Shown here: piece by piece, positions 15,805 through 24,900 of the stretch
Position numbering within the stretch: the stretch's first letter is position 1
Layout: each line of letters opens with the position of its first letter
DNA from: Zeimonas sediminis
Lineage (GTDB): Bacteria > Pseudomonadota > Gammaproteobacteria > Burkholderiales > Burkholderiaceae_E
DNA: 64,000 nt
NCBI RefSeq assembly: GCF_023721795.1
Contig: NZ_JAMQYE010000002.1
Location: forward strand, 310,001-374,000
Direction: 5' to 3'
Notes under the pieces: generated by a model
The model's database searches: none
The model's input: only the letters and a program-made list of their open reading frames with translations
What the model was told of the DNA's origin: nothing
Position numbers and translations under genes: made by a program

Positions 15805-18318
15805 CTAGCCGCTGCGCCCCTTGCCCGCGAGCGCATCGAGCACGATCCCGTTGGTCAGCAGTTCGGGCAGCACCAGCGGCTGCTCGGCTCCCGGCAGGTA
15901 AACGAGGTAGAGCGGCACGCCATTGCGACCGTGGCGCGCCAGCTCGGCCGTTATTTCGGGGTCGCGGTTGGTCCAGTCGGCTTTCAACCTGAGGACGCCG
16001 GCACGGTGCATCGCCTCGACGACCGTGTCGCCGTTGAGCACCAGCTTCTTGTTGACCTGGCAGCTGACGCACCAGGCTGCGGTGAAGTCGACGAAGACCG
16101 GCCGGCCGGCCGCCCGCGCCTCGGCGACTGCCTGCGCCGACCAGGTGTGCCAGGCCGCGGCATCGGAAACCGCGGCCGGGACGGCGCTCCCACCCGAGGC
16201 CCCCTGGCCCCCGGTGGCAACGTCATCGTCCGGCCAGGCCACCAGCAGGCCACCCGCCAACGACAGCACCGCGAGCGATGCCGCCACCACCCGTCGCCGT
16301 CGCGCCGCCGCCGGGTCGACTCGCGCCGGCGCGGCCTGCTGCACGAAGCGCCCGTAGAGCCAGGCAGCGAAACCGACCAGCACCGCGCCGATCGCGAGCG
16401 CCAGCACCGCGTCGATCCCCGCCTGCTGGCCCAGCACCCAGGCGAGCCAGGCGGCGGTGGCGTACATCGGGAAGGCCAGCGCCTGGCGGAAGCTCTCCAT
16501 CCAGCGGCCTGGCCTGGGCAGCCAGCGCAGCCAGGCGGGGAAGAGACCGAGCAGCAGATAGGGGAGCGCCATGCCGAGGCCCAGCGCGGTGAACACGACC
16601 AGCGTCTCGAGGGCCGTGGCCGAAAGCGTGAACCCGAGCGCCGAACCCATGAACGGCGCGGTGCAGGGCGTGGCGACCAGCACCGCGAGCGCGCCCGAGC
16701 CGAAGGAACCGAGCAGCGGCGAGCCGCCGCCGGCGCCCGGCCGCTCGGCCGGCGCCCCGCGCGAGGCCGGGTCGTACTGACCGAGCCGGGTCATCGCCGC
16801 GCCGAACTCCCACACGCCCGAGAAGTTAAGCGCGATCGCCACGAAGAGCAGTGCCATCGCCGCGACGAAGACCGGCGACTGCAGCTGGAAGCCCCAGCCG
16901 GCAGCCTGCCCGGCCGCGCGCAACGCGAGGAGCAGGCCGGCCAGCAGCCAGAACGACACGACCACGCCGGCCGAGAACGCGAAGGCGCCGGCCCGCGACG
17001 CGCCGCGCGCCGCCTGCGCGTGCGCGGCGTCGCCGCCGCCGCCGTGCCGCGCGAAACCGAGCACCTTCAGCCCGATCACCGGGAAGACGCAGGGCATCAG
17101 GTTCAGGATCAGCCCGCCGATCGCCGCGAAGACCGCGGCCACGAGCAGGTTCATCGGCGTCAGGCCGGCGGCGGGCACCCCCGCGCCCGATGCGCTGGCC
17201 TGGTTGCCCGGTCCCGCGGCGCCGCCCGGCAGCGAGATCACCGGCGCCCCGGTCGACGCAGCGCCCGGGCCGCCGAGCCCGGGAAGCTGGAAACCGCCGC
17301 CGGCAGGCGCCGCCGAGGCGGGCGCTCCAGCCACCCGGAAGATCTCGGTGCCGCCGGCGAGCGGTGACGAGGCCGCAACCGGCTTCAGCTCGAAGACCTT
17401 GTCGCCCGACACGACGATGCCCTCGGCCGCCGCCTGGCGCGCCGCCGGGTCGGCGGCAGCCTGGGCGCCCTCGGCGCTGAGACGCACCTCGAGCCGGCGG
17501 GCCGGCCTGCCGGCAGCCGGCAGCTCGAACAGCGCTTGCGGCTCGGCGTGGGCGAGCAGTCCTTCCCGGTAAGGAAAGAACTCGGCCGACGCGAGCGCGT
17601 CGTCGAACCCGATCGACATGCGGTCGCCATCGACGGACACCGAGACCGGCAGGGCCGCCGCCGGCATCCTTGCCCGCGCGGCCTCGAACAGCGCGGCGTG
17701 GCGTGACGGCGGCGGCGCCGCGCCGCGCGCGACCGGCAGCGCCAGCGAGAGCTCGGCCTCGCCGGGAATGCAGACGTCCCGGCACATCAGCCAGAAGGCC
17801 TTGCCCGCCAGGCGCACCGAATCGCCGTCGATCGATGCCGGCACCGCGACCTGCAGCGGCAGCACGATCTCGCCCTCGTAGCCGTAGTTGGCCAGGGGCG
17901 GGATGAACAGGCGCTCGGGCGCCGGCCACTGGATCGGGCCCGCCGCGAAACCGGCCGGCAGCGACAGCTCGAGCTGGGTGGCCAGGCCCGAGTCGCCGGG
18001 ATTCCTCCAGTAGGTGTGCCAGTGGGGATCGTGCAGGATCCGCAGGCCGAGCGTGAGCGGCTTGCCAGGCACCACGGCGGCCTCGCGCGCGACCAGTTCG
18101 ACCTCGACCGCCTCGACGCGAACCGCACCCCCCTGCGCGCCCCTCGCCTGCGCGAAGCCCGGCGCCGGCAGCGCCGAGAGCAGCAGGGCCGCGGCGAGCA
18201 CCAGCCAGGCGAGCGCCCCGCCAAGCCGGGAGAAGGGCCGCAAGCCCGCACGCGCAGCGGGGCCAGCCGAGGCTCGATCGGAGGCGAAAATGGAGGGGCG
18301 AACCGGGGAGGGGAACAT
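15805..18318 (-). CDS. Thiol:disulfide interchange protein, DsbD/ScsB-like
   Basis: 837 residues, larger than classical DsbD (about 570) and closer to ScsB. Order: signal/anchor (about 35-57), large periplasmic N-domain with CysxxxCys C179/C183 (MCRDVCIPGEA), an eight-helix core with the two half-motifs LMPCVFPV (about 407) and ATPCTAPF (about 548), and a C-terminal thioredoxin domain with WCVSC (Cys750, Cys753). It would carry electrons from cytoplasmic thioredoxin across the membrane to periplasmic disulfide or peroxide partners. The adjacent peroxiredoxin-like protein is a plausible acceptor. ScsB proteins are linked to copper tolerance, but no other copper gene is nearby. Confidence 0.92.
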   Translation of the reverse strand: MFPSPVRPSIFASDRASAGPAARAGLRPFSRLGGALAWLVLAAALLLSALPAPGFAQARGAQGGAVRVEAVEVELVAREAAVVPGKPLTLGLRILHDPHWHTYWRNPGDSGLATQLELSLPAGFAAGPIQWPAPERLFIPPLANYGYEGEIVLPLQVAVPASIDGDSVRLAGKAFWLMCRDVCIPGEAELSLALPVARGAAPPPSRHAALFEAARARMPAAALPVSVSVDGDRMSIGFDDALASAEFFPYREGLLAHAEPQALFELPAAGRPARRLEVRLSAEGAQAAADPAARQAAAEGIVVSGDKVFELKPVAASSPLAGGTEIFRVAGAPASAAPAGGGFQLPGLGGPGAASTGAPVISLPGGAAGPGNQASASGAGVPAAGLTPMNLLVAAVFAAIGGLILNLMPCVFPVIGLKVLGFARHGGGGDAAHAQAARGASRAGAFAFSAGVVVSFWLLAGLLLALRAAGQAAGWGFQLQSPVFVAAMALLFVAIALNFSGVWEFGAAMTRLGQYDPASRGAPAERPGAGGGSPLLGSFGSGALAVLVATPCTAPFMGSALGFTLSATALETLVVFTALGLGMALPYLLLGLFPAWLRWLPRPGRWMESFRQALAFPMYATAAWLAWVLGQQAGIDAVLALAIGAVLVGFAAWLYGRFVQQAAPARVDPAAARRRRVVAASLAVLSLAGGLLVAWPDDDVATGGQGASGGSAVPAAVSDAAAWHTWSAQAVAEARAAGRPVFVDFTAAWCVSCQVNKKLVLNGDTVVEAMHRAGVLRLKADWTNRDPEITAELARHGRNGVPLYLVYLPGAEQPLVLPELLTNGIVLDALAGKGRSG

Positions 18319-18473
18319 CGCGGATCTCGGGAACAGGGACTGCCAAGCCGGACAATGCTACCGGAGCGGGGCCCGAGCGTCGGCCTGCCGTGCGTCGGAC
18401 GGTGCCGCGGCCCCTTGCAGCGCGCTGTTCCCGGCGGCCGGCGCGACCCGGCCGTGCCCGAATCCTGCCCGAC

Positions 18474-18502
18474 TTGACCCCCCTCGGGCCGCTCCATAAC
18501 AT
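18474..18502 (+). promoter_or_regulatory. Sigma-70 promoter of zapB-zapA
   Basis: TTGACC (18474-18479), a 17-base spacer and TAACAT (18497-18502). Transcription should start about 7 bases later, at 18508-18510, which coincides with the zapB ATG at 18509. No Shine-Dalgarno is visible before that ATG, so the mRNA is predicted to be leaderless. Confidence 0.6.
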
Positions 18503-18508
18503 CGCGCA

Positions 18509-18739
18509 ATGGATCAGGAACTGCAGGAACTCGGCGAGCGCGTCGAACGCATGCTCTCGCTGTCTCGCCGCCTTGCCGACGAGAACGCCACGCTGCGCGA
18601 CCAGCTCGCCGCCGCGAAGGTGGCCAACGAGCAGTTGCAGCAGCGAATCGCCGAGGCCCGCGCGCGGGTCGAGGCGGCCCTGTCCCGCCTGCCGGCGCCG
18701 CCCGCGGCCACTGCAGGCTCCGATACCGCCGCGCCCTGA
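18509..18739 (+). CDS. ZapB-like coiled-coil cell division protein (TIGR02449-like)
   Basis: 76 residues forming a nearly continuous coiled coil (heptad pattern in RMLSLSRRLADENATLRDQLA and on to about residue 60), then a short Ala-Pro tail. Small coiled-coil proteins of this type sit directly before zapA in beta- and gammaproteobacteria and are counted with the ZapB/TIGR02449 group that acts with FtsZ-ring proteins. zapA starts 22 bases downstream. The promoter TTGACC-N17-TAACAT ends right at the ATG. Assignment rests on length, coiled coil and context, since such sequences carry little family signal. Confidence 0.75.
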   Translation: MDQELQELGERVERMLSLSRRLADENATLRDQLAAAKVANEQLQQRIAEARARVEAALSRLPAPPAATAGSDTAAP

Positions 18740-18761
18740 CGCGGTTCACGGCGAGACTCCG

Positions 18762-19064
18762 ATGCCACAGATCGACGTCAAGATCCTCGACCGCGAATTC
18801 CGCCTTTCGGTCGCGGACGACGACAAGCCGCGGCTGCTCGAAGCGGTCCGGATGGTCGACGAGAAGATGCGCTCGGTCCGCGACGCGGGCCGCATCTCCG
18901 GCGTCGACCGGATCGCCGTGATGGCGGCGCTGCAGCTCGCGCACGAGCTGCTGGGCGGCGACAACTCGGCCGTCGGCCCCAAGTCGGCCGAGATGGCGCA
19001 CCGCATCCGCAAGATGTCCGAGGACATCGACGCCGAGATCAAGCGCCAGGAAAGCCTGTTCTAG
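18762..19064 (+). CDS. zapA: Cell division protein ZapA
   Basis: 100 residues, the usual length for ZapA, which binds and bundles FtsZ at mid-cell. N-terminal MPQIDVKILDREFRLSVA (beta hairpin) is followed by helical head KPRLLEAVRMVDEKMRSVRD, conserved SGVDRIAVMAALQLAHELL, and a C-terminal coiled coil ending KRQESLF. The frame is open upstream, but ATG at 18762 gives the family start and a suitable distance from the zapB stop. Followed by 6S RNA, as in many proteobacteria. Confidence 0.94.
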   Translation: MPQIDVKILDREFRLSVADDDKPRLLEAVRMVDEKMRSVRDAGRISGVDRIAVMAALQLAHELLGGDNSAVGPKSAEMAHRIRKMSEDIDAEIKRQESLF

Positions 19065-19115
19065 GACCAATGGCCGGGTGGCCCCTGCCGGCGTCGAGCG
19101 GGTAGAATGCGTCCC

Positions 19116-19299
19116 AGACCCTGCGGTGTTCGATTGGGCCATATATTCCTTGAACCAATGCGATGCATCAGGTCGCGGTTCATGGTGCGCTGCTGTTGTG
19201 ATCGTCCCTTCGCCGGACGAACCTGATGCGGCGCCTACTGCGGCCGAACTGAACTTCACGGTTCAGGATGCCGGTCCGCCGGCACAGGCGGGGTCTCCT
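19116..19299 (+). ncRNA. ssrS: 6S RNA (ssrS)
   Basis: A 184-base RNA directly after zapA, the classic 6S location, preceded by a -10-like TAGAAT at 19103-19108. Ends pair (AGACCC at 19116-19121 with GGGTCT at 19291-19296). The 5' arm has CTGCGGTGTTCG and GGGCC, resembling the GATGTTCG...GGGCC of enterobacterial 6S. The 3' half carries CTTGAACC-like and GGTTCA blocks around a central bubble. 6S RNA mimics an open promoter and sequesters sigma-70 RNA polymerase in stationary phase. Exact ends are estimated from the terminal stem. The remainder of the 318-base gap to the EVE gene (19300-19382) holds no recognisable element. Confidence 0.85.
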
Positions 19300-19382
19300 T
19301 ACTCTTCACAGTGCGCGCCCGCTCGGGCGAGCAATAAACGTCTCGCGCCCGCCCGGGCGCGCAGCCCCCTGCCCTGCCTGCC

Positions 19383-19856
19383 ATGACCCGGCGCTACTGG
19401 CTGATGAAGTCCGAGCCCGACGAGTGCTCGATCGACGACGCCCTCGCGGCGCCGGGCGCCACCGTGCCCTGGACAGGGGTGCGCAACTACCAGGCCCGCA
19501 ACTTCATGCGCGACGCGATGCGCCCGGGCGACGGCGTGCTGTTCCACCACTCGGGCTGCGCGCAGCCGGGCATTGCCGGCATCGCCGAAGTCGCCTCGGG
19601 CCCGCGCGCCGATCCCACGCAGTTCGATCCCGCTTCGCCGTACTTCGACCCGAAGAGCCGGCCCGACTCGCCGCGCTGGCTGCTGGTCGACGTCCGCGCG
19701 CTGCGCAAGACCCGCCTGCTCGCGATGCCCGAAATGCGCGCGCACCCCGAGCTCGCCGACATGCTGGTGCTGCGGCGGGGCAACAGGCTGTCGATCACGC
19801 CCCTTACCGAGGCCGAGTGGCGATTCGTCACCGAGGTGCTGCTGCCGGAACGCTGA
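19383..19856 (+). CDS. EVE domain-containing protein
   Basis: 157 residues consisting of a single EVE/PUA-like domain: YWLMKSEPDECSIDD, GVRNYQARNFMRDAMRPGDGVLFHHS, GIAGIAEVASG, and a C-terminal RLSITPLTEAEWRFV. EVE domains bind modified bases or RNA, and similar stand-alone proteins (thymocyte nuclear protein 1-like) are common in Burkholderiales near zapA/6S RNA. No catalytic residues can be named. The target nucleic acid is unknown. The start ATG follows CCTGCC without a strong SD. Confidence 0.9.
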   Translation: MTRRYWLMKSEPDECSIDDALAAPGATVPWTGVRNYQARNFMRDAMRPGDGVLFHHSGCAQPGIAGIAEVASGPRADPTQFDPASPYFDPKSRPDSPRWLLVDVRALRKTRLLAMPEMRAHPELADMLVLRRGNRLSITPLTEAEWRFVTEVLLPER

Positions 19857-19994
19857 CGCGCTGCCGCCGGCCGCTGCCGCCCTGCCCTCGCCGCGCGGCC
19901 CGGTGATAGCATTGCCGGCTTTGCGCGGCGCGCCGCCGCCCGGAAAGCCGGGGCAGGCCCGATGCGCGCACCTCGCCAGGCCGGAGATTTTCCC

Positions 19995-20801
19995 GTGATC
20001 GACTTCCCGCTGCTCTTCTGGTTCCTGCTGCTGGGCAGCTTCACCGGCTTCGCCGCCGGCCTGCTGGGCATCGGCGGCGGCATGCTGATGGTTCCCTTCA
20101 TCACGATGCTGCTGTCCACGCGCGGCTTCCCGATCGACATCGTCGTCAAGGTCGCGATCGCCACCTCGCTGACCACCATCCTGTTCACCTCGCTGTCCAG
20201 CGTTCGCGCCCACCACAAGCGCGGCGCGGTCCGATGGGACGTGGTCCGCACGCTGGCTCCCGGCATGGTGATCGGCTCGCTGGCCGGCGCCCAGGTCGCG
20301 CACCTGCTCAAGGGCAACCTGCTCGCGATCTCCTTCGCGGTGTTCGTCGGCTTCATGGCAACGCAGATGCTGTTCAAGCGCGAAGTGAAGGCCGACCGCG
20401 TGCTGCCCGGCCCGCGCGGCATGCTCGGCGCCGGCGGAATCATCGGCGTGATCTCGGCGATCGTCGGCGCCGGCGGCGGCTTCGTCACCGTGCCCTTCCT
20501 GACCCGCTCGAACGTCAGGATCCACGAGGCGGTCGCCACCAGCGCTGCCTGCGGCTTCCCGATCGCGCTGGCGGGCACGCTCGGCTACGTCATCGCGGGC
20601 TGGAACCTCGAGCTGCCGGCGGGCACGGTCGGCTACGTGTACCTGCCCGCGCTGGTGTGCATCGTTGCCACGAGCATGCTGACCGCGCCCTTCGGCGCGA
20701 AGACCGCCCACGCGATGTCGGTGGCGGGCCTCAAGCGCGTGTTCGCGCTTTTGCTTTACGCGCTCTGCCTGTACATGCTCTGGAAGGGCCTGGCGGGCTG
20801 A
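19995..20801 (+). CDS. TSUP family sulfite exporter/permease (TauE/SafE)
   Basis: 268 residues from a GTG at 19995, preceded by GGAG about 9 bases upstream; an ATG at 19962 would add 11 residues with no obvious role. The protein has about eight membrane helices in two repeated halves, each opening with a glycine-rich motif: AGLLGIGGGMLMVPFI near residue 20-35 and ISAIVGAGGGFVTVPFL near 155-170. These define the TSUP (TauE/SafE) family of sulfite, sulfoacetate or organosulfur exporters. The substrate cannot be inferred because no sulfur gene is adjacent. Confidence 0.9.
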   Translation: MIDFPLLFWFLLLGSFTGFAAGLLGIGGGMLMVPFITMLLSTRGFPIDIVVKVAIATSLTTILFTSLSSVRAHHKRGAVRWDVVRTLAPGMVIGSLAGAQVAHLLKGNLLAISFAVFVGFMATQMLFKREVKADRVLPGPRGMLGAGGIIGVISAIVGAGGGFVTVPFLTRSNVRIHEAVATSAACGFPIALAGTLGYVIAGWNLELPAGTVGYVYLPALVCIVATSMLTAPFGAKTAHAMSVAGLKRVFALLLYALCLYMLWKGLAG

Positions 20802-21001
20802 CCTCGCTCGAAGGGGCCGGCCGGCAGGCGCCGGCGGTCCCGCCCCGGGCCGGTTCGCGCCGGCCTCGAGGTCCGGGCAGGCTCCGGCACCGCGGTCCGG
20901 GCGGGCCCCGAAGACCGGGAATCACCCGAAAAGGGGGTGCGGAAAGACAGGAACGGGGGCAGAATCTCCCTTACCCCCTTTTCGCCCCGTGGGAGACGGC
21001 C

Positions 21002-21232
21002 GTGACCAGCGCCGACGCCCCCGCTGCCTGCTCCACCGGGCCCGACCATCCGGCCGGGCCGGCAGCCGGCAGCCTCCATTCCGATTCCGTGCGCAAGGGC
21101 CGCGCCGGATCCCCGGCCCGTCCCGATCCTCGGGGCGCACTCGCCACGGGTCTCGACGGCCACGCGCGCCTGCTGGCCTTTCGCCGGGCCGAGGCCTGGC
21201 TGGCCGACCGGCAGATCGGCCCGATCGTCTGA
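21002..21232 (+). CDS. Small hypothetical protein
   Basis: 76 residues from a GTG preceded by GGGAGA at a workable distance. G/C at third positions is about as high as in real genes nearby, which argues for coding. The C-terminal part (LDGHARLLAFRRAEAWLADRQIGPIV) looks structured, while the first half is low-complexity. No known family is recognised. It stands alone between the TSUP gene and the CoA-transferase gene. The flanks (20802-21001 and 21233-21442) show no other gene. It may be a chance frame in GC-rich DNA. Confidence 0.35.
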   Translation: MTSADAPAACSTGPDHPAGPAAGSLHSDSVRKGRAGSPARPDPRGALATGLDGHARLLAFRRAEAWLADRQIGPIV

Positions 21233-21300
21233 CGGGCATTCGCCGCGCTCGAGCGTTCGGCAGAACCGGGCGTTCGCCGCATTCGGGCGTTCGGCTCGCC
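21233..21300. repeat. Imperfect 34-bp direct tandem repeat, two copies
   Basis: Copy one covers 21233-21266 and copy two 21267-21300. The first 28 bases differ at only four positions (core CGGGC-R-TTCGCCGC and GCGTTCGG). A related GCCTTCGGGCAT follows at about 21311-21322. It lies in the gap before the CoA-transferase gene, and no function is evident. Confidence 0.55.
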
Positions 21301-21442
21301 CGCGCATTGCGCGCCTTCGGGCATCCCCCGCGTTCCGGGTCGGCGCACGGCGGGCGATGAGCGCCGGCCTTCGGCGTTATCATCGCCGGCTTCGAAACCG
21401 ACCCGTCCCGATCCGCGCGGATCGCCAATCCGGAGAGTGAAC

Positions 21443-22666
21443 ATGAGCGGCCCCCTTTCCCACATCAAGGTTCTCGACCTCAGCCGGGTGCTTGCCGGCC
21501 CCTGGGCGGGCCAGAACCTGGCCGACATGGGGGCCGACGTGATCAAGATCGAGCGCCCGGTCAAGGGCGACGACTCGCGCGCGTTCGGCCCGCCCTGGAT
21601 GAAGGACGCCGACGGCAAGGACACCAGCGAGGCGGCCTACTTCTGCGCGGCCAACCGCGGCAAGCGCTCTCTGACGGCCGACATCTCGAAGCCCGAAGCG
21701 CAGGAGATGATCCGCAAGCTCGCCGCGAAGTGCGACGTCGTCATCGAGAACTACAAGTACGGCGACCTGGCGCGCTACGGCCTGGGCTACGAGGACATCA
21801 AGGCGGTGAATCCCGGCATCGTCTACTGCTCGATCACCGGATTCGGCCAGACCGGCCCCTGGAAGGAGCGCCCCGGCTACGACTTCATGGCGCAGGGCAT
21901 GAGCGGCCTGATGAGCATCACCGGCTCGCCCGAGTCCGAGACCGACCGCTACGGCGTGCGCTTCGGCGTGCCGATCATCGACATCCTGACCGGCATGTAC
22001 GGAACGATCGCGATCTGCGCGGCGCTCGCGCACCGCGCCGAGACCGGCAAGGGCCAGCACCTGGACATCTCGCTGCTCGACTCGGCGCTGGCGCTCACCT
22101 CGATCCAGGGCATGAACTGGATCGCGACCGGCGAATCGCCGGGCCGCATCGGCAACGCGCACCCGAACATCGTGCCCTACCAGGTGTTCCCGACCGCCGA
22201 CGGCAGCGTCATCGTGGCCTGCGGCAACGACAACCTGTACCGCAAGTACTGCGCGGCGGCCGGCCACCCCGAGCTCGCCGACGACCCGCGCTTCGCGACC
22301 AACGCCAAGCGGGTCGAGAACCGCGCGATCATCACGCCGATCCTCGACGGGATCATGAAGCGGAAGACCACGAAGGAGTGGTGCGCGATCCTCGACGAGG
22401 CGGGCGTGGCCAACGGCCCGATCAACACGATCGGCCAGGCCTTCGAGGAGCCCCAGGCGGTGGCGCGCGGCGCGCTGTTCGACATACCGCACCCGCTGGC
22501 CGGCACGGCGCGGCTGATCGCCAGCCCGCTGCGCTTCTCGGAAACGCCGGTCGAGTACGCGAAGGCGCCGCCGGTGCTGGGCCAGCACAGCGAGGAGATC
22601 CTCCAGCAGGAGCTCGGCCTGTCGGCCGACGAGATCGCCGCGCTTCGCGCCAACAAGGTCATCTGA
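21443..22666 (+). CDS. CaiB/BaiF family III CoA-transferase
   Basis: 407 residues from the ATG at 21443, behind GGAGAG; a GTG six bases earlier overlaps that SD and is less likely. Family III CoA-transferases move CoA between carboxylic acids through an enzyme-bound aspartyl-CoA. Conserved N-terminal block VLDLSRVLAGPWAGQNLADMG, KIERPVKGDD, and catalytic Asp147 in ERPGYDFMAQGMSG are present. Closest in style to succinyl-CoA:dicarboxylate CoA-transferases (glutarate/hydroxymethylglutarate type). It converges on a malonyl-CoA decarboxylase gene, so a dicarboxyl-CoA substrate is plausible but unproven. Confidence 0.9.
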   Translation: MSGPLSHIKVLDLSRVLAGPWAGQNLADMGADVIKIERPVKGDDSRAFGPPWMKDADGKDTSEAAYFCAANRGKRSLTADISKPEAQEMIRKLAAKCDVVIENYKYGDLARYGLGYEDIKAVNPGIVYCSITGFGQTGPWKERPGYDFMAQGMSGLMSITGSPESETDRYGVRFGVPIIDILTGMYGTIAICAALAHRAETGKGQHLDISLLDSALALTSIQGMNWIATGESPGRIGNAHPNIVPYQVFPTADGSVIVACGNDNLYRKYCAAAGHPELADDPRFATNAKRVENRAIITPILDGIMKRKTTKEWCAILDEAGVANGPINTIGQAFEEPQAVARGALFDIPHPLAGTARLIASPLRFSETPVEYAKAPPVLGQHSEEILQQELGLSADEIAALRANKVI

Positions 22667-22741
22667 TCGCGGGCCCGCCCGGGCTTCGTCCGGGCGCGGG
22701 CGGACCCGGCCGCGCAGCCGCTCCGGGGCGCGGGACAGGGA

Positions 22742-24094
22742 TCAGGGCATCGACAGCACCGCGCGCGACGCGCTGACCCGGCCGTCGACGAACTTCTCGT
22801 GGTTGGCCTCGATCTCGTCGAGGTCGTACAGGTAGTTGACCATCAGGCCGTGCGACTGCCTGATCCCCTTGCGCGACAGGTCGGCCGCCGGATTGATCCG
22901 CTCGAGCCGGGCGCCGTTGTTCAGGTGAAAGCGCGCCACCGGGTCGGAGCCGCGGGCATCGCCCGGCGCCGTGTGCAGCAGGAAGAACGCGCACAGCCGG
23001 TGCAGCATCTGACGGTCCGCGTCCAGCCGCCTGGCCTCGGCGGTGCGCGCGCCGCCCTCTTCGGGCGGCGTGGCGAGCAGCGACCAGTCCTTGCCGTAGC
23101 GCTCGCGCAGTTCGTCGAGCCCGGCCTGCAGGCCGGCCACCGCTGCCGGCTTGAGCCGCGAGGACTCGAGCGTCTCGACCTTGGCCAGCCAGCCCGCGAA
23201 GCCCGGGATCGGCGACAGCGTGCAGAAGGTCTTCAGCTTCGGGAACTGTTGCTTCAGGCGATCCGCGACGCGCTTGATCAGGAAGTTGCCGAGATTGACC
23301 CCGCGCAGCCCGGGCTGGCAGTTCGAGATCGAGTAGAACGCCGCCACCCGGAAGCGGTCGGCGTCGGCCTGCGGCTCCCCCTTGCGGTCGAGCAGCGGCG
23401 CGATCGCCGAGGGCATTTCCTCGAGCAGCGCCACCTCGACGAAGATCAGCGGCTCGTCGGGCAGCGCCGGGTGGAAGAAGGCGAAGCAGCGGCGGTCGGG
23501 CTCGAGCCGGCGGCGCAGGTCGGCCCAGCCGTCGATCTCGTGCACCGCCTCGTGGTGGATGATCTTCTCGAGCAGCTGCGCCGGAGAGTTCCAGTCGACC
23601 TCGGCCAGCTGCAGGAAGCCCGGGTTGAACCACGACGACAGCAGGTGCTGGAAGTCGGCGTCGACCGCCTTCAGCGACGCGTCGCCCTTCAGGCGCTCGA
23701 GCAGCCGGGCGCGCATCGCGACCAGCGTGCCGGTGCCGCCGGGCGCCAGGTTCAGCCTGCGCAGCAGCGCCTGGCGGGGCGGATCGGCCACCCTCTGCAG
23801 CGCGATCAGCGCCTCGGGCGAGCGGGTCTCGGCGTACTGCTGGGCGAGCGCCAGCATCTCGGCCGGGTCGGGGTCGTACTCGCTCGCCAGCACCTCGAAG
23901 AAACGCTGGACCGCGTCGGCGCCCAGATGGCGGTAGTGGCCGAGCGCGCGGGTCGCGATCGCGATGCTGTTCGACTCGCCGCGCTCGGTCATCAGCTGCC
24001 GCGCGTCGTCGAGCAGCTGATCGAGTGCGGCCCGCTCGCGGGCGTCCTTCCGGGCCTTCCGGAAGCGTTCGAACACTGCACCGACCTGGTTCAT
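22742..24094 (-). CDS. Malonyl-CoA decarboxylase
   Basis: 450 residues, the typical bacterial length, catalysing malonyl-CoA to acetyl-CoA plus CO2. N-terminal helical domain (about 1-170) is followed by the GNAT-like catalytic domain, with [24 protein letters not shown], the conserved Ser in [10 protein letters not shown], and the C-terminal catalytic-His region ([20 protein letters not shown], then [10 protein letters not shown]). The ATG overlaps the lgt stop (ATGA), so translation is coupled to lgt. It converges with the CoA-transferase gene. It may help degrade malonate or related acids. Confidence 0.92.
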   Translation of the reverse strand: MNQVGAVFERFRKARKDARERAALDQLLDDARQLMTERGESNSIAIATRALGHYRHLGADAVQRFFEVLASEYDPDPAEMLALAQQYAETRSPEALIALQRVADPPRQALLRRLNLAPGGTGTLVAMRARLLERLKGDASLKAVDADFQHLLSSWFNPGFLQLAEVDWNSPAQLLEKIIHHEAVHEIDGWADLRRRLEPDRRCFAFFHPALPDEPLIFVEVALLEEMPSAIAPLLDRKGEPQADADRFRVAAFYSISNCQPGLRGVNLGNFLIKRVADRLKQQFPKLKTFCTLSPIPGFAGWLAKVETLESSRLKPAAVAGLQAGLDELRERYGKDWSLLATPPEEGGARTAEARRLDADRQMLHRLCAFFLLHTAPGDARGSDPVARFHLNNGARLERINPAADLSRKGIRQSHGLMVNYLYDLDEIEANHEKFVDGRVSASRAVLSMP

Positions 24095-24900
24095 TTCCGT
24101 TCCTCCACCGGCGCAGCGCGCCTCGAGAATGCCAGCAGCGCCAGTCCGATCGCGATCATCGGCAGGCTGAGCCACTGTCCCATCGACAGCCCGAAGCCGA
24201 GCAGGCCCAGGAAGGCATCGGGTTCGCGGCCGAACTCGGCCAGGAAGCGCAGCGCCCCGTAACCTGCCAGGAATACGCCCGAGACCGCGCCCATCGGCCG
24301 GGGCTTCGACGAGAACAGCCAGACGATCGCGAACAGCAGCAGGCCCTCGCCGGCGAACTGGTACAGCTGGGAAGGATGTCGCGCGATGCCGTCGCCGGCC
24401 TGCGGGAACACCAGGCCCCAGGGCAGGTCGGTGGGCCTGCCCCAGAGCTCGCCGTTGATGAAGTTGCCCATGCGCCCCGCCGCCAGGCCGAGCGGCACCA
24501 GCGGCGCGATGAAGTCCGCGATGCGCAGGAAGGGCCAGCCGCGCCGCCACGCAAAGAGCGCCATCGCCGCGATGACCCCGAGCAGGCCGCCGTGGAAGGC
24601 CATGCCCCCCTGCCAGACCATCGGGATGTCGAGCGGGTTGGCGAGGAAGTGGCCGGGCTTGTAGAACAGCACGTAGCCGAGCCGCCCCCCGAGCACCGTG
24701 CCGATCGCGCCCCAGAACAGCAGGTCCTCGAGGTCGCGCACGCCGAACTTCGGCGGCACCGACGGCGCGCCGGCGCGGATACGGGCGCGGCCCAGCAGGA
24801 ACAGCAGCGCGAACGCGACCAGGTACATCAGGCCGTACCAGCGTACGGCCACCGGTCCAAGGCTGAAGGCGATCGGGTCGAACTGCGGGTGAACGAGCAT
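24091..24900 (-). CDS. lgt: Prolipoprotein diacylglyceryl transferase
   Basis: 269 residues, about seven membrane helices. Transfers diacylglycerol from phosphatidylglycerol to the lipobox Cys of prolipoproteins (such as BamE and ChaN in this window). Signature features: [23 protein letters not shown] at the N-terminus, [12 protein letters not shown], and [21 protein letters not shown]. The ATG at 24900 gives the family N-terminus; the frame remains open upstream. Overlaps malonyl-CoA decarboxylase by four bases. Divergent from ilvD. Confidence 0.96.
   Translation of the reverse strand: MLVHPQFDPIAFSLGPVAVRWYGLMYLVAFALLFLLGRARIRAGAPSVPPKFGVRDLEDLLFWGAIGTVLGGRLGYVLFYKPGHFLANPLDIPMVWQGGMAFHGGLLGVIAAMALFAWRRGWPFLRIADFIAPLVPLGLAAGRMGNFINGELWGRPTDLPWGLVFPQAGDGIARHPSQLYQFAGEGLLLFAIVWLFSSKPRPMGAVSGVFLAGYGALRFLAEFGREPDAFLGLLGFGLSMGQWLSLPMIAIGLALLAFSRRAAPVEERK

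Noticed and set aside
20234..21001. Upstream extension of the small frame that ends at 21232
   Set aside because: Overlaps the TSUP gene in another frame; only the part from GTG 21002 has a separate start and gene-like codon use.
21233..21300. CRISPR-like repeats
   Set aside because: Only two adjacent imperfect copies without spacers and no cas genes.
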